Positions 1 through 6,690 are shown, counted from the stretch's first letter. The stretch: 17,006 nucleotides of DNA from Clostridia bacterium (GCA_017529175.1 JAFXNX010000333.1:1-17006), one strand, 5' to 3'. Notes: generated from the letters alone by a model not told the origin. A program made the numbers and translations.

Positions 1-2
1 AT

Positions 3-638
3 CTCAGATATCTTGCTGATTATCCGATGCTCTTCGAACCGGGAACGAGGGGATTTTATGCAAATGTCAATATTCTTCCTCTCGCTTTGATAATCGAGAA
101 TTTGACAGGCATTTCTTATTCGGAATACATGAAAAGGGAAGTGTTCGCGCCTCTCGGAATGAAGAACGCCGCAGTCGACGCAGAGGGTTTGTACGTTCCG
201 AACCGGGTAAAAGGGTATGAATTCAAAGACGGCGCGCTTTGCCCCGTCGAAAGGTCGCTCGACTGGATGCTCGGCGCGGGAGATATTATTGGCACCGCGG
301 ACGACGTCTACTGCCTGAACAGGGCGATCAAAGAGAGATTGCTTCTAAAGCGTGAGACGTGGGACGAGGTATTGACGCCCTCGCCTCTCAACAGTATGGG
401 TATGGGCTGTACCGTTACCGATTGGCACGGAAAGCGACGCATAACTCACAACGGAGGACACAAGGGCTTTCGCACGCTTCACGTCCAGCTTCCGGAGGAC
501 GATTTTGATATCATCATTCTTTCAAATACCGGCTTCGGCGACGCAAGATACGATATATCCGAAGAAATTTTCCGTTTGTACTACGGAGACGAAGGAAAAT
601 CTTCTGCGGCGCAGGAAATGGATAAAGGTTATATTTGA
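3..638 (+). CDS. Serine hydrolase, beta-lactamase/penicillin-binding fold (5' partial)
   Basis: This is the C-terminal part of a class C beta-lactamase-like serine hydrolase (Pfam Beta-lactamase, PF00144), a family of esterases, D-Ala-D-Ala peptidases and beta-lactamases. The reading frame is open from the left edge, and the first visible residues (LRYLADYPMLFEPGTRGFY) are internal family sequence, so the true start lies outside. The text FEPG followed by FYAN matches the family's 'PG..Y.N' block, whose Tyr corresponds to the catalytic YxN motif. HNGGHKGFRT near the C-terminal third corresponds to the third motif (KTG or HxG type). The catalytic Ser-x-x-Lys motif must be upstream and cannot be checked. 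No signal peptide or membrane segment is visible in this part. The substrate cannot be inferred. The gene ends at a strong bidirectional terminator. Confidence 0.85.
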   Translation, partial: LRYLADYPMLFEPGTRGFYANVNILPLALIIENLTGISYSEYMKREVFAPLGMKNAAVDAEGLYVPNRVKGYEFKDGALCPVERSLDWMLGAGDIIGTADDVYCLNRAIKERLLLKRETWDEVLTPSPLNSMGMGCTVTDWHGKRRITHNGGHKGFRTLHVQLPEDDFDIIILSNTGFGDARYDISEEIFRLYYGDEGKSSAAQEMDKGYI

Positions 639-652
639 TAAGCAGGATATAA

Positions 653-697
653 AACGGGCTGGCTCAAAACATACGGTTTTGAGCCAGCCCCGTTTTT
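653..697. terminator. Bidirectional intrinsic terminator
   Basis: A 15-bp perfect stem (656-670 with 676-690) encloses a 5-nt loop. It is followed by CGTTTTT on the plus strand, and on the minus strand by a T tract from the AAAA at 651-654. It sits between two convergent genes (serine hydrolase on plus, rpiB on minus) and suits termination from both sides. Confidence 0.9.
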
Positions 698-701
698 GTA
701 T

Positions 702-1169
702 TTAATTGTCTTTGTACTTTTCCTCAAGCGCTGTTATCTTGTCTATCCGCTTTTGGTGACGGCCGCCCTCGAACTCAGTTTCAAGGAACAAGTCGACCAT
801 GTCGCAGGCAAGTCCCGCGCCGACGACCCTTCCGCCGAAGCAGAGCGCGTTCGCGTCGTTGTGCATTCTTGTGTAGCGCGCGCTGAAGGTGTCAGAACAG
901 CACGCGGCACGTATCCCCGGGATCTTGTTCGCGGCGATGGATATTCCGATCCCCGTTCCGCATATCAGTATCGCCTTTGCGCATTCACCGGACTTAACGG
1001 CGAGGCACGCCGCTTCCGCGAAGTCAGGATAGTCGCAGCTGTCAGTAGAGTAAGTACCGAAATCACGGTATTTGATCCCCTCTTCGTCAAGATGGGAAAG
1101 GATCTCTCCTTTCAGCGCAAATCCGCCGTGATCGCAGGCGACGGCGATCAATTCTTCATTATTTATCAT
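702..1169 (-). CDS. rpiB: Ribose-5-phosphate isomerase B (RpiB/LacAB family)
   Basis: The 155-aa cytosolic enzyme would interconvert ribose 5-phosphate and ribulose 5-phosphate in the non-oxidative pentose phosphate pathway. The length is normal for RpiB (about 150 aa). The N-terminal CDHGG block gives Asp13-His14. The phosphate-binding and catalytic loop ICGTGIGIS has Cys70, the family's catalytic cysteine, and R-M-H-N-D-A-N near residues 101-107 matches the active-site segment. Some relatives isomerise allose or galactose 6-phosphate, but Cys70 and the whole motif set favour RpiB. The ATG has an AGGAG site about 8 nt upstream that overlaps the end of tsaB. It is the last gene of the tsaE-tsaB-rpiB transcript (4-nt gap to tsaB) and ends at the shared terminator. 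Confidence 0.95.
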   Translation of the reverse strand: MINNEELIAVACDHGGFALKGEILSHLDEEGIKYRDFGTYSTDSCDYPDFAEAACLAVKSGECAKAILICGTGIGISIAANKIPGIRAACCSDTFSARYTRMHNDANALCFGGRVVGAGLACDMVDLFLETEFEGGRHQKRIDKITALEEKYKDN

Positions 1170-1173
1170 ATAA

Positions 1174-1905
1174 TTACTCCTTATCGTTTATTTTCTTTGC
1201 GGCGAGCTTTTCTTCGCGTTCCCGCTCCGCCTGAGGTTTTCTGAGATATATGACCGAAAGGTTTTCCGCCGTCATCATATCCCGCTCCGCTCCGGTCGAC
1301 TGCTTGAATACGCGCTCTGCGAGAGATGCGACGCCGACGGCAAACTGCCGCTTTATCGCTTCTGGCGACGTTGCGGCAAGTCCTGCGCGGGACAGAGCGA
1401 GTTCATAAGCGTCTCCGGTGAAGTATATACTTTCGTCTTTATATCCCGCAAGGATCTCTCCGAGCAACGAGAGGGGTACTATGTCGTCGTCCGAAAGACG
1501 GCGCGGCGCCGACTCGCCGTCGACTCTGAACAGCGCCGAGTAGACCTGATCGCGCCTTGCGTTTATCACGGGACAGACGATCCCTTTGTACGTTACGAAG
1601 TTCTCCGCCATCGCCGCAAGGGATGACACTCCGACGCACGGCGTGCCGTACGGAAACGCGAGCCCCTTTACGGCGGCGCACCCTATGCGCACCCCCGTAA
1701 ATGAGCCGGGACCCGCCGCGACGGCGTAAAGGTCAATGTCTTTCGGGGAAATGCCCGCGACCTTCATTACCGTTTCTATCATCGGAAGAAGAGTCGTGCT
1801 GTGCGTGTTCCCCGTGTCCGTCGTGAAGAACGCCGCTGTGCGTCCGTTGTCCGTCAGCGCGACGGTGCCGACTGTGGCTGTTGTATCTATTCCGAGTATT
1901 TTCAT
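1174..1905 (-). CDS. tsaB: tRNA threonylcarbamoyladenosine biosynthesis protein TsaB
   Basis: TsaB is the non-catalytic ASKHA-fold partner of TsaD. With TsaE it forms the complex that transfers threonylcarbamoyl to A37 of ANN-decoding tRNAs. The 243-aa product starts MKILGIDTTATVGTVAL, the family's N-terminal strand block. It carries AGPGSFTGVRIG at about residues 65-76, the TsaB signature, followed by GLAF. The length is typical. The C-terminus ends in a charged Lys/Glu/Arg-rich tail. The start ATG lies 10 nt after the tsaE stop, with an AAAGGTGA ribosome binding site covering that stop, so translation is probably coupled. In many bacteria tsaE-tsaB is followed by rimI or tsaD; here rpiB follows instead and tsaD is not in the window. 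Confidence 0.95.
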   Translation of the reverse strand: MKILGIDTTATVGTVALTDNGRTAAFFTTDTGNTHSTTLLPMIETVMKVAGISPKDIDLYAVAAGPGSFTGVRIGCAAVKGLAFPYGTPCVGVSSLAAMAENFVTYKGIVCPVINARRDQVYSALFRVDGESAPRRLSDDDIVPLSLLGEILAGYKDESIYFTGDAYELALSRAGLAATSPEAIKRQFAVGVASLAERVFKQSTGAERDMMTAENLSVIYLRKPQAEREREEKLAAKKINDKE

Positions 1906-1915
1906 ACGTCACCTT

Positions 1916-2344
1916 TTATGGATATATTATCTCGATCTCTCGCTCGTCATCGTTTTTCGGTGTGATCTTTACTTTTATCAAAACGTCGGCGTCTGCGTCG
2001 TCCGCGAGGTATTCGCTCCATTCGATAACGCAGTGTCCGCGCTTTACGTATTCTTCAAAACCGATGTCCGAAAGATCGGCGTCGTCTCCGAGACGGTAAA
2101 GGTCGAAATGAAAGAGGGGGAGCGCGCCCCGACGGTATTCGTTCACGATCGTGTACGAAGGGCTTTTGACCCTGCTGCCGGGGGAGATCACTGAGGCGAC
2201 ACCTTTAGTAAACGCGGTCTTTCCCGCGCCGAGAGTTCCTTCGAGCTTGATGAAAAGAAGGCGTCCCGGGTATTTTGCAAGCGCGCGGTCTGCCGTATTT
2301 GCGCCGGCGCGTTCCGTTTCCGCGACACATGACGAGTATATCAC
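1916..2344 (-). CDS. tsaE: tRNA threonylcarbamoyladenosine biosynthesis ATPase TsaE
   Basis: TsaE is the P-loop ATPase that drives turnover of the TsaB-TsaD complex in t6A synthesis. The Walker A motif GTLGAGKT is at residues 36-43 counted from the GTG chosen here. SPSYTIVNEY, HFDLYRL and VIEWSEYL are the other conserved family blocks. The frame is open further upstream to an ATG at 2395. That ATG has no ribosome binding site and lies across a good -10 element (2386-2391), so it cannot be the start if that promoter is used. I chose GTG at 2344, giving 142 aa, close to the family's usual length of about 150. The only strong ribosome binding site (GGAGG, 2364-2368) is 19 nt from this GTG but 7 nt from an in-frame ACG (2354-2356), so the exact start is uncertain. 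Confidence 0.9.
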   Translation of the reverse strand: MIYSSCVAETERAGANTADRALAKYPGRLLFIKLEGTLGAGKTAFTKGVASVISPGSRVKSPSYTIVNEYRRGALPLFHFDLYRLGDDADLSDIGFEEYVKRGHCVIEWSEYLADDADADVLIKVKITPKNDDEREIEIIYP

Positions 2345-2385
2345 TTGTCTTTCCGTACTACCGCCTCCTTTCGTTACCGCAGAAT

Positions 2386-2414
2386 AGTATATCATATCGC
2401 GCGCCGAAAATCAA
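2386..2414 (-). promoter_or_regulatory. Sigma-A promoter of tsaE-tsaB-rpiB
   Basis: On the minus strand, -35 TTGATT (2409-2414) and -10 TATACT (2386-2391) are separated by exactly 17 bp. Transcription would start near 2379, leaving a leader of about 35 nt before the GTG of tsaE. Confidence 0.7.
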
Positions 2415-2453
2415 TCGTTTTGTTTTATTGACAGATTTAAATTCCGATTTTAC

Positions 2454-2482
2454 TTGATTTATTATTATATATGTGATATTAT
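2454..2482 (+). promoter_or_regulatory. Promoter of tRNA-Arg
   Basis: -35 TTGATT (2454-2459), 17-bp spacer, -10 TATTAT (2477-2482) preceded by TGA, an extended -10. An overlapping perfect TATAAT lies at 2480-2485. The predicted start is just before the mature tRNA 5' end at 2494. The whole stretch is extremely A+T rich. Confidence 0.6.
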
Positions 2483-2493
2483 AATATAGTCAT

Positions 2494-2569
2494 CCGCCCT
2501 TAGCTCAGTGAATAGAGTACCGGATTCCGATTCCGTTGGCCGAGGGTTTGAATCCCTCAGGGCGGGCCA
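2494..2569 (+). tRNA. tRNA-Arg (anticodon CCG)
   Basis: A 76-nt cloverleaf reads arginine codon CGG. The acceptor stem CCGCCCT/AGGGCGG is fully paired, with G73 and an encoded CCA at 2567-2569. The D stem is GCTC/GAGT. The anticodon loop TTCCGAT places CCG at 2527-2529. The T stem GAGGG/CCCTC encloses the loop TTTGAAT, where the first C of the usual TTC is T. The first anticodon-stem pair (27-43) is a C-U mismatch. The gene has its own promoter and a terminator starting 2 nt after the CCA, so it is transcribed alone. Confidence 0.95.
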
Positions 2570-2570
2570 G

Positions 2571-2598
2571 AAAAACCGTTCCGAAAGGAACGGTTTTT
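2571..2598 (+). terminator. Intrinsic terminator of tRNA-Arg
   Basis: A 12-bp perfect stem (2571-2582 with 2587-2598) has a GAAA tetraloop, and its 3' arm ends in TTTTT. It lies directly after the tRNA and before the VOC gene. Confidence 0.9.
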
Positions 2599-2635
2599 CA
2601 ACAATATTATTATTACTGATAAAGGATAAGACACA

Positions 2636-3013
2636 ATGAAGATCACAAGCTTTAACCCCCTGATCGTTACGAAGGATGCGGATTCCGCGATCAAACTGTT
2701 CGAGGAGATGGGATTTGAACAGCGCCATACAAAAGGTGGGATCGGCGCTGACAATGCTACAGACATCCGGATGAAGGACGCAAACGGCTTTCATGTGGAC
2801 GTTACGAAAGGCACCGGCGAATGGATGATGATCCGAATGAATGTGGACGATCTGGAGGAAGCGATAGCGTTTCTGGAAGCGCGCGGATTCCATAAGGCAA
2901 GACACGCGGTCGCAAAGGATACGATAGATACGGGCACTTCAAAGTTCAACATTATGGTGTCCGAATCCGGATTTATCATTGCCGTTTCACAGCACACCAA
3001 AGATAACGACTGA
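2636..3013 (+). CDS. VOC (glyoxalase/bleomycin-resistance fold) family protein
   Basis: This 125-aa cytosolic protein has the vicinal oxygen chelate fold, two beta-alpha-beta-beta-beta modules. Module 1 is NPLIVTKDADSAIKLFEEMGF with GFHVDVT. Module 2 is MIRMNVDDLEEAIAFLEARGF, ending FIIAVSQH. Members of the superfamily include glyoxalase I, dioxygenases and resistance proteins; nothing here picks one. I do not see the full standard set of metal-binding His/Glu residues, so a binding or sequestering role is as likely as catalysis. ATG 2636 has an AAAGGA site about 9 nt upstream. The gene is single, placed between the tRNA terminator and a GC-rich hairpin. No separate promoter is obvious, and read-through from the tRNA promoter is possible. 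Confidence 0.8.
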   Translation: MKITSFNPLIVTKDADSAIKLFEEMGFEQRHTKGGIGADNATDIRMKDANGFHVDVTKGTGEWMMIRMNVDDLEEAIAFLEARGFHKARHAVAKDTIDTGTSKFNIMVSESGFIIAVSQHTKDND

Positions 3014-3054
3014 CAAATAAAATAGCTTTGCGCGATATATTTAGCTTTTCACTG

Positions 3055-3082
3055 CGGCGCGGCTGAAAAATTCGCCGCGCCG
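3055..3082 (+). terminator. GC-rich hairpin after the VOC gene, weak terminator
   Basis: A 9-bp perfect GC stem (CGGCGCGGC 3055-3063 with GCCGCGCCG 3074-3082) has a 10-nt loop. It lacks a proper T tract (TATCTTGAT follows), so termination may be partial or factor-dependent. Confidence 0.45.
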
Positions 3083-3100
3083 TATCTTGATGGCAAATCC

Positions 3101-3129
3101 TTGACAATCTGCACCGAGTTTTATATAAT
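3101..3129 (+). promoter_or_regulatory. Perfect consensus sigma-A promoter of the ABC exporter operon
   Basis: TTGACA (3101-3106), exactly 17 bp, TATAAT (3124-3129): full agreement with the sigma-A/sigma-70 consensus. The predicted start near 3136 leaves a leader of about 25 nt before the TTG start at 3162. No operator-like inverted repeat is obvious around it. Confidence 0.9.
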
Positions 3130-3161
3130 TATATAATAATTGGTTACGGAGGACGTATTGC

Positions 3162-5081
3162 TTGAAAAAAGGGAAATACACCGGCATTAATAAGCTGTTT
3201 AAGAGCGATACTATTCAATCAATCATCAATAGGATATATGACGGTACTTTTACGGAATTCATTGACGACTGGAAATGGATATTCAGTTTTTCGAAAAAGT
3301 ATCGCCTTATTATCTTCTTTTACACCGTCGTCGGCATCTTCGGTTCAAGTCTGGCGATCGGGGCTTCATATGTAGGTAAAATACTCATAAATATAATAGT
3401 GGGAAAGCAAGTCGAAAATTTATGGCTGTTGCTCGGAAGTATGATCGGCATGACTGTGTTCTCGCTCGTCCTGTCGAGCGTAAACAGCCGTATATTTATG
3501 AAGATATCGATCTACGTAAACAATGATATTCAGGCAAAAATATTCGATAATATCATTGACGCGCGCTGGAAAGAACTCAGCGAATATCCGAGTGGAGACC
3601 TTCTCAACCGATTCAATAACGACGTCGGTACTATTTCCGCAAACGCGATAAACTGGATACCGAATCTGATAATAAACATATACACTTTCATTGTCACCTT
3701 TGTCGTGCTTTTCCGTACGGATCACACGATGGCGTGGATAGCGTTTTTATCCGCTCCTTTTCTGCTCGGGATGAGCCGCTACATAATGCGGAAGATGAAG
3801 GAATACAGGAAGCGCGTTATGGAGCTCAATTCAAAGATGATGAGCTTTGAAGTCGAAACATTTTATAATTTCGACATGATAAAATCTTTCGGCATCTTCG
3901 GTATCTATTCAAAGCGCCTTCGTACGTGGCAGAAGACTTATAAAGATTTCAATCTCGATTACAACAAGTTCGAGATCAAGTCAAAGATCCTCCTGACTCT
4001 CGTTTCAACTTTTGTGTCGCTCGTCGCGTTCGGATACTGTTTGTACCGCCTTTGGACGGGACAGATACAGTACGGCGATATGACCTTCTTTCTCCAACAG
4101 CGTTCAAGTCTTTCGTCCCGCTTCAACAGTCTTGTCGGAACGATACCCGGTATGCTCAATTCCGCGGTCTCCGCGCACAGAATAAGAGAGCTTATCGATC
4201 TTCCACGCGAGACTCACGATCCCGAAGGGTACGAAAAGCTGAAAGCGGTCGCCGATAAAGGTCTCTCGATCAAACTTGAAAACGTGACGTTCGACTATAA
4301 GAAGAGCGATAAACACGTTTATGATAACGCGGTGTTTGAGGCGCATCCGGGCGAGATCGTGGCGGTCATCGCGCCATCCGGCGGCGGAAAAACCACGCTT
4401 ATGCGGTTGCTTCTCGGTATGCTCGACGCGGAGAGCGGGAGCGTGACGCTGACGGGATGTGACGGAACAACGCTTCCTGTCAACGCGGATCTCAGACTGT
4501 TTGTCTCCTACGTTCCCCAGGGCAATACCATGCTCACGGGTACGATCGCGGACAACATGAGGATAGTGCGCGAGGATGCGAGCGACGAAGAGATAATTGA
4601 GGCGCTCAAAACCGCTTGCGCCATGGAGTTTATCGAGTTGATGCCGGAAGGTATCAACGGCGTGCTCGGCGAGCGCGGAAGAGGTATATCGGAAGGGCAG
4701 GCGCAGCGCATCTCGATCGCAAGGGCAATTTTGAGAGACTCTCCGATTCTGCTTCTTGACGAAGCGACGAGCGCGCTTGATATCGACACCGAGGAGCGCG
4801 TACTCAAAAACATAATCAAACAGCATCCGAATAAGATCATTATCATTTCCACTCACAGACCGAGCGCTCTTAAACTCTGCAAGCGCATTTACAGGATCGC
4901 AGACGGCAAGATCGCACAGACTACTGCAAACGAAGCCGAACAGCTTATATGGCAGTATTCGGATATGTATGAAAAAAGAAAACATAACGCAAAGACCGTA
5001 AGTCCGGCGTCGCCGCTTTCTTCGAAGGATGAGAGTGAAACGACGTCTGATGAAAATACCGAGGGATGGTGGAAAATATGA
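3162..5081 (+). CDS. ABC transporter, fused transmembrane and ATPase domains (exporter type)
   Basis: This 639-aa half-transporter has a six-helix membrane domain (about residues 40-335) followed by an ATPase domain (about 370-600), so it would act as a homodimeric or heterodimeric exporter. Visible ATPase motifs are Walker A APSGGGKTT (Lys410), Q-loop Gln453, signature ISEGQ (509-513, in place of LSGGQ), Walker B LLLDE (Asp533-Glu534) and H-loop His565. There is no N-terminal C39 leader-peptidase domain. The start is TTG, with GGAGG 9 nt upstream, behind a perfect promoter. The last residues are a polar Ser/Thr/Glu tail, and the stop overlaps the next gene's ATG (ATGA). The downstream acyltransferase-like protein, small Gly-rich protein and PqqD-like protein suggest peptide or glycoconjugate export; the substrate itself cannot be read from the sequence. 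Confidence 0.9.
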   Translation: MKKGKYTGINKLFKSDTIQSIINRIYDGTFTEFIDDWKWIFSFSKKYRLIIFFYTVVGIFGSSLAIGASYVGKILINIIVGKQVENLWLLLGSMIGMTVFSLVLSSVNSRIFMKISIYVNNDIQAKIFDNIIDARWKELSEYPSGDLLNRFNNDVGTISANAINWIPNLIINIYTFIVTFVVLFRTDHTMAWIAFLSAPFLLGMSRYIMRKMKEYRKRVMELNSKMMSFEVETFYNFDMIKSFGIFGIYSKRLRTWQKTYKDFNLDYNKFEIKSKILLTLVSTFVSLVAFGYCLYRLWTGQIQYGDMTFFLQQRSSLSSRFNSLVGTIPGMLNSAVSAHRIRELIDLPRETHDPEGYEKLKAVADKGLSIKLENVTFDYKKSDKHVYDNAVFEAHPGEIVAVIAPSGGGKTTLMRLLLGMLDAESGSVTLTGCDGTTLPVNADLRLFVSYVPQGNTMLTGTIADNMRIVREDASDEEIIEALKTACAMEFIELMPEGINGVLGERGRGISEGQAQRISIARAILRDSPILLLDEATSALDIDTEERVLKNIIKQHPNKIIIISTHRPSALKLCKRIYRIADGKIAQTTANEAEQLIWQYSDMYEKRKHNAKTVSPASPLSSKDESETTSDENTEGWWKI

Positions 5082-6130
5082 GCGACGTAAAATTATCGGA
5101 ATTTTATGAGGACACTAAGAATGATTATCATTCAAGGACAGACCTGCTTAAATTTCTTCTTATGCCGTTTGCGTTTTTTGTAATACTGGGTTTTCCGGGG
5201 AAATTCGGAAGCTATGTAGCCACATACAGTAATTTTGTAGCGCAAGTCTTTTTCATCCTTTACGGCTTTTTTACCCTTGTTCCAGATAAAGAAAAGAGAC
5301 GTCGCAAGCTGAAAAGGTCGCTGAAGCGCGCACTGAAGCTGTTTGCGATAATGTTTGTCAGCTATGTCATAATAAACGTGATCTATCTGTCGAGTCTCGA
5401 TTCTCTTGACTATCTTATCAGCAGTGACTTTTGGCGTAAGCGCAACATATTCAATTTCCTGGTGTTGAACGTCTGGCCGCTGCCGATCGGAAACGCCATA
5501 TGGTTCGTTCAGAGTCTGGTATACGCATTTCTGTTTTTCTTTATCGCGCAAAAGCTGAAACTCGAAAAGTTCTACGCTCCGCTCCTTATAATTCTGATAC
5601 TGTTCATGCTTTGCACCGGAGAGTTTGCGGCGTATTTCGGTTTTCCGCATTTCGGTTATTATAATATTCCGGGAGGCGCTGTAACGAGGGCGATACCGTA
5701 TATGCTTATAGGAATGTACCTTCGCAAATACGTTGATCTGCTCTCGAAGATACCGAGATTTGTTTATCTTCTGTTCTTCCCGGCAGGACTTTTTGCAGCA
5801 GTCGTTGAACTCGAAACTCTCAACCGCATAGGAATGCTTTTGTACCTCGGTCACACCGTGGGATTCGGGATCATGGCGCTCTCCCTTTGCTGTTTTTCAC
5901 TCGCAAAACCAAAACGTATATCCGGTTTTTTAAGTTTGCACGGCAATAACTACTCAAGAAGAATGTACGCGTTTTGTCAACCCGTTTCGTTCACGCTCTG
6001 GTTGCTGACGTATCTCACAAGACCGGAGTTTCTCGAGCCCGTGAAAGAATTCAGGAGTATAATAGCGTTTGCGATATGTCTGGTGATAGCTACCGTTATC
6101 GGACTCGTGAAATACAACAAGAAAGCGTGA
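5078..6130 (+). CDS. Acyltransferase-3-like multipass membrane protein (probable catalytic His missing)
   Basis: This 350-aa integral membrane protein has about ten hydrophobic segments and the layout of the acyltransferase 3 family (Pfam PF01757, OafA/YrhL type), which O-acylates sugars, peptides or lipids. Recognisable blocks are RTDLLKFLLMPFAFFVILG (residues 20-38), FVAQVFFILYGFF, and PIGNAIWFVQSLVYAFLFF, matching the family's 'DllK...vvlgH', 'plFFfisGyF' and 'lWFl..L' regions. Where family members have a conserved His after the first helix (vvlGH), this protein has Gly38-Phe39. It may therefore be non-catalytic or mechanistically different. I chose ATG 5078, which overlaps the upstream stop as ATGA with GGTGG 5 nt before it. 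The in-frame ATG 5066 directly abuts GAGGG and is less likely. Tight coupling to the ABC exporter implies joint function. Confidence 0.75.
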   Translation: MSDVKLSEFYEDTKNDYHSRTDLLKFLLMPFAFFVILGFPGKFGSYVATYSNFVAQVFFILYGFFTLVPDKEKRRRKLKRSLKRALKLFAIMFVSYVIINVIYLSSLDSLDYLISSDFWRKRNIFNFLVLNVWPLPIGNAIWFVQSLVYAFLFFFIAQKLKLEKFYAPLLIILILFMLCTGEFAAYFGFPHFGYYNIPGGAVTRAIPYMLIGMYLRKYVDLLSKIPRFVYLLFFPAGLFAAVVELETLNRIGMLLYLGHTVGFGIMALSLCCFSLAKPKRISGFLSLHGNNYSRRMYAFCQPVSFTLWLLTYLTRPEFLEPVKEFRSIIAFAICLVIATVIGLVKYNKKA

Positions 6131-6132
6131 GG

Positions 6133-6186
6133 CGCATTTTTTCCTCAATTGAGACACGCGGTATTAATACTAATGCGAAATTTTTT
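6133..6186 (+). terminator. Possible branched terminator after the acyltransferase-like gene
   Basis: CGCATT (6133-6138) can pair with AATGCG (6172-6177), bracketing two internal 10-bp palindromes. A run of six T (6181-6186) follows after AAA. It is weaker than the other terminators in the window. Confidence 0.35.
6144..6170. promoter_or_regulatory. Two 10-bp perfect palindromes, candidate operator or arms of an RNA structure
   Basis: CTCAATTGAG (6144-6153) and GTATTAATAC (6161-6170) are each perfect palindromes with centres 17 bp apart. They lie 25 to 50 bp upstream of the -35 box at 6195. They could be regulator sites for the next gene or parts of the branched hairpin listed separately. 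They are not copies of each other. Confidence 0.3.
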
Positions 6187-6194
6187 AAATAATA

Positions 6195-6223
6195 TTGACA
6201 TTTGAATGAATTTGTGTTATCAT
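6195..6223 (+). promoter_or_regulatory. Strong promoter of the 140-aa Gly/Ser/Tyr-rich protein
   Basis: TTGACA (6195-6200), 17-bp spacer, TATCAT (6218-6223) preceded by TGT (extended -10). The predicted start near 6230 falls on an ATG at 6228, excluding that ATG and supporting the start at 6258. It gives this gene its own strong transcription inside the cluster. Confidence 0.8.
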
Positions 6224-6257
6224 AAATATGTATTATTTTAATTGGGAGATCAAAGCA

Positions 6258-6680
6258 ATGAAAATCACAAAACCCAGCATTAAGGTTCTTCGTTTTGCAT
6301 CAGATGACGTAATTGCAACAAGTGCATTGCCTATGGGTCCTTTGTCGGGGACTACCGGACTTTTCTATATACCGGCATCTTCATTTAACGGTGCTTATTC
6401 TGGCACAGGTAACTATGTTCAGTTCAGCGGAATTCTCGGCCCTTACAGCGGCGGCGCGTATGAGATCACCGGTATTACCGGCGCTACCGCGGGTGTTGAC
6501 GATGACAAGGCAAACCTTGACTCCATCCAGAACGGCGGAGTTTATTTGCCGGACGTCGGCATTACGATCCCCGCTTCGTTCTTTGAGGGTGTCGCTCGTC
6601 AAACATACGATGCCTACACGTACGGAGACGGCAAGTATTACACCAACGGCATCAGCTACTATGAAACACACTGGCAGTGA
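6258..6680 (+). CDS. Candidate precursor peptide/small secreted substrate with KP..IKV..F...DVIATS leader
   Basis: This 140-aa protein of unknown function has no cysteine. The N-terminus is leader-like: Lys5-Pro6, Ile8, Val10, Phe13, Asp17-Val18-Ile19 and Thr21-Ser22. I recall similar short 'Pxxxxxx F...DVIxTS' N-termini on clostridial hypothetical proteins, but I cannot search for them. After residue 22 it is rich in Gly, Ser, Thr and Tyr (13 Tyr in all), with spaced YSG, GAY and ITG motifs. It is not a lipoprotein, lacks a hydrophobic signal peptide and has no membrane helix. ATG 6258 has GGGAG 9 nt upstream; ATG 6228 coincides with the transcription start and is excluded. It has its own strong promoter and terminator, sits after an ABC exporter and before a PqqD-type protein, and is therefore the best candidate substrate of this cluster. 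A structural surface protein is the alternative. Confidence 0.6.
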   Translation: MKITKPSIKVLRFASDDVIATSALPMGPLSGTTGLFYIPASSFNGAYSGTGNYVQFSGILGPYSGGAYEITGITGATAGVDDDKANLDSIQNGGVYLPDVGITIPASFFEGVARQTYDAYTYGDGKYYTNGISYYETHWQ

Positions 6681-6690
6681 TGACCATAAG

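Noticed and set aside
2428..2433. TTGACA as the -35 of the tRNA promoter
   Set aside because: At 17 bp downstream there is only TACTTG; the TTGATT at 2454 with the extended -10 TATTAT fits the tRNA start better.
2494..3161. Integration site of a mobile element at the tRNA-Arg gene
   Set aside because: No integrase, no repeat of the tRNA 3' end within the window, and the downstream genes match the rest in style.
4104..4985. 293-aa minus-strand open frame inside the ABC exporter gene
   Set aside because: It is a shadow of the exporter frame: basic, low-complexity product with no family motifs, while the plus strand encodes a full ABC protein.
6228..6257. Ten extra N-terminal codons for the 140-aa protein, starting at ATG 6228
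   Set aside because: The ATG coincides with the predicted transcription start and lacks a ribosome binding site; ATG 6258 has GGGAG 9 nt upstream.
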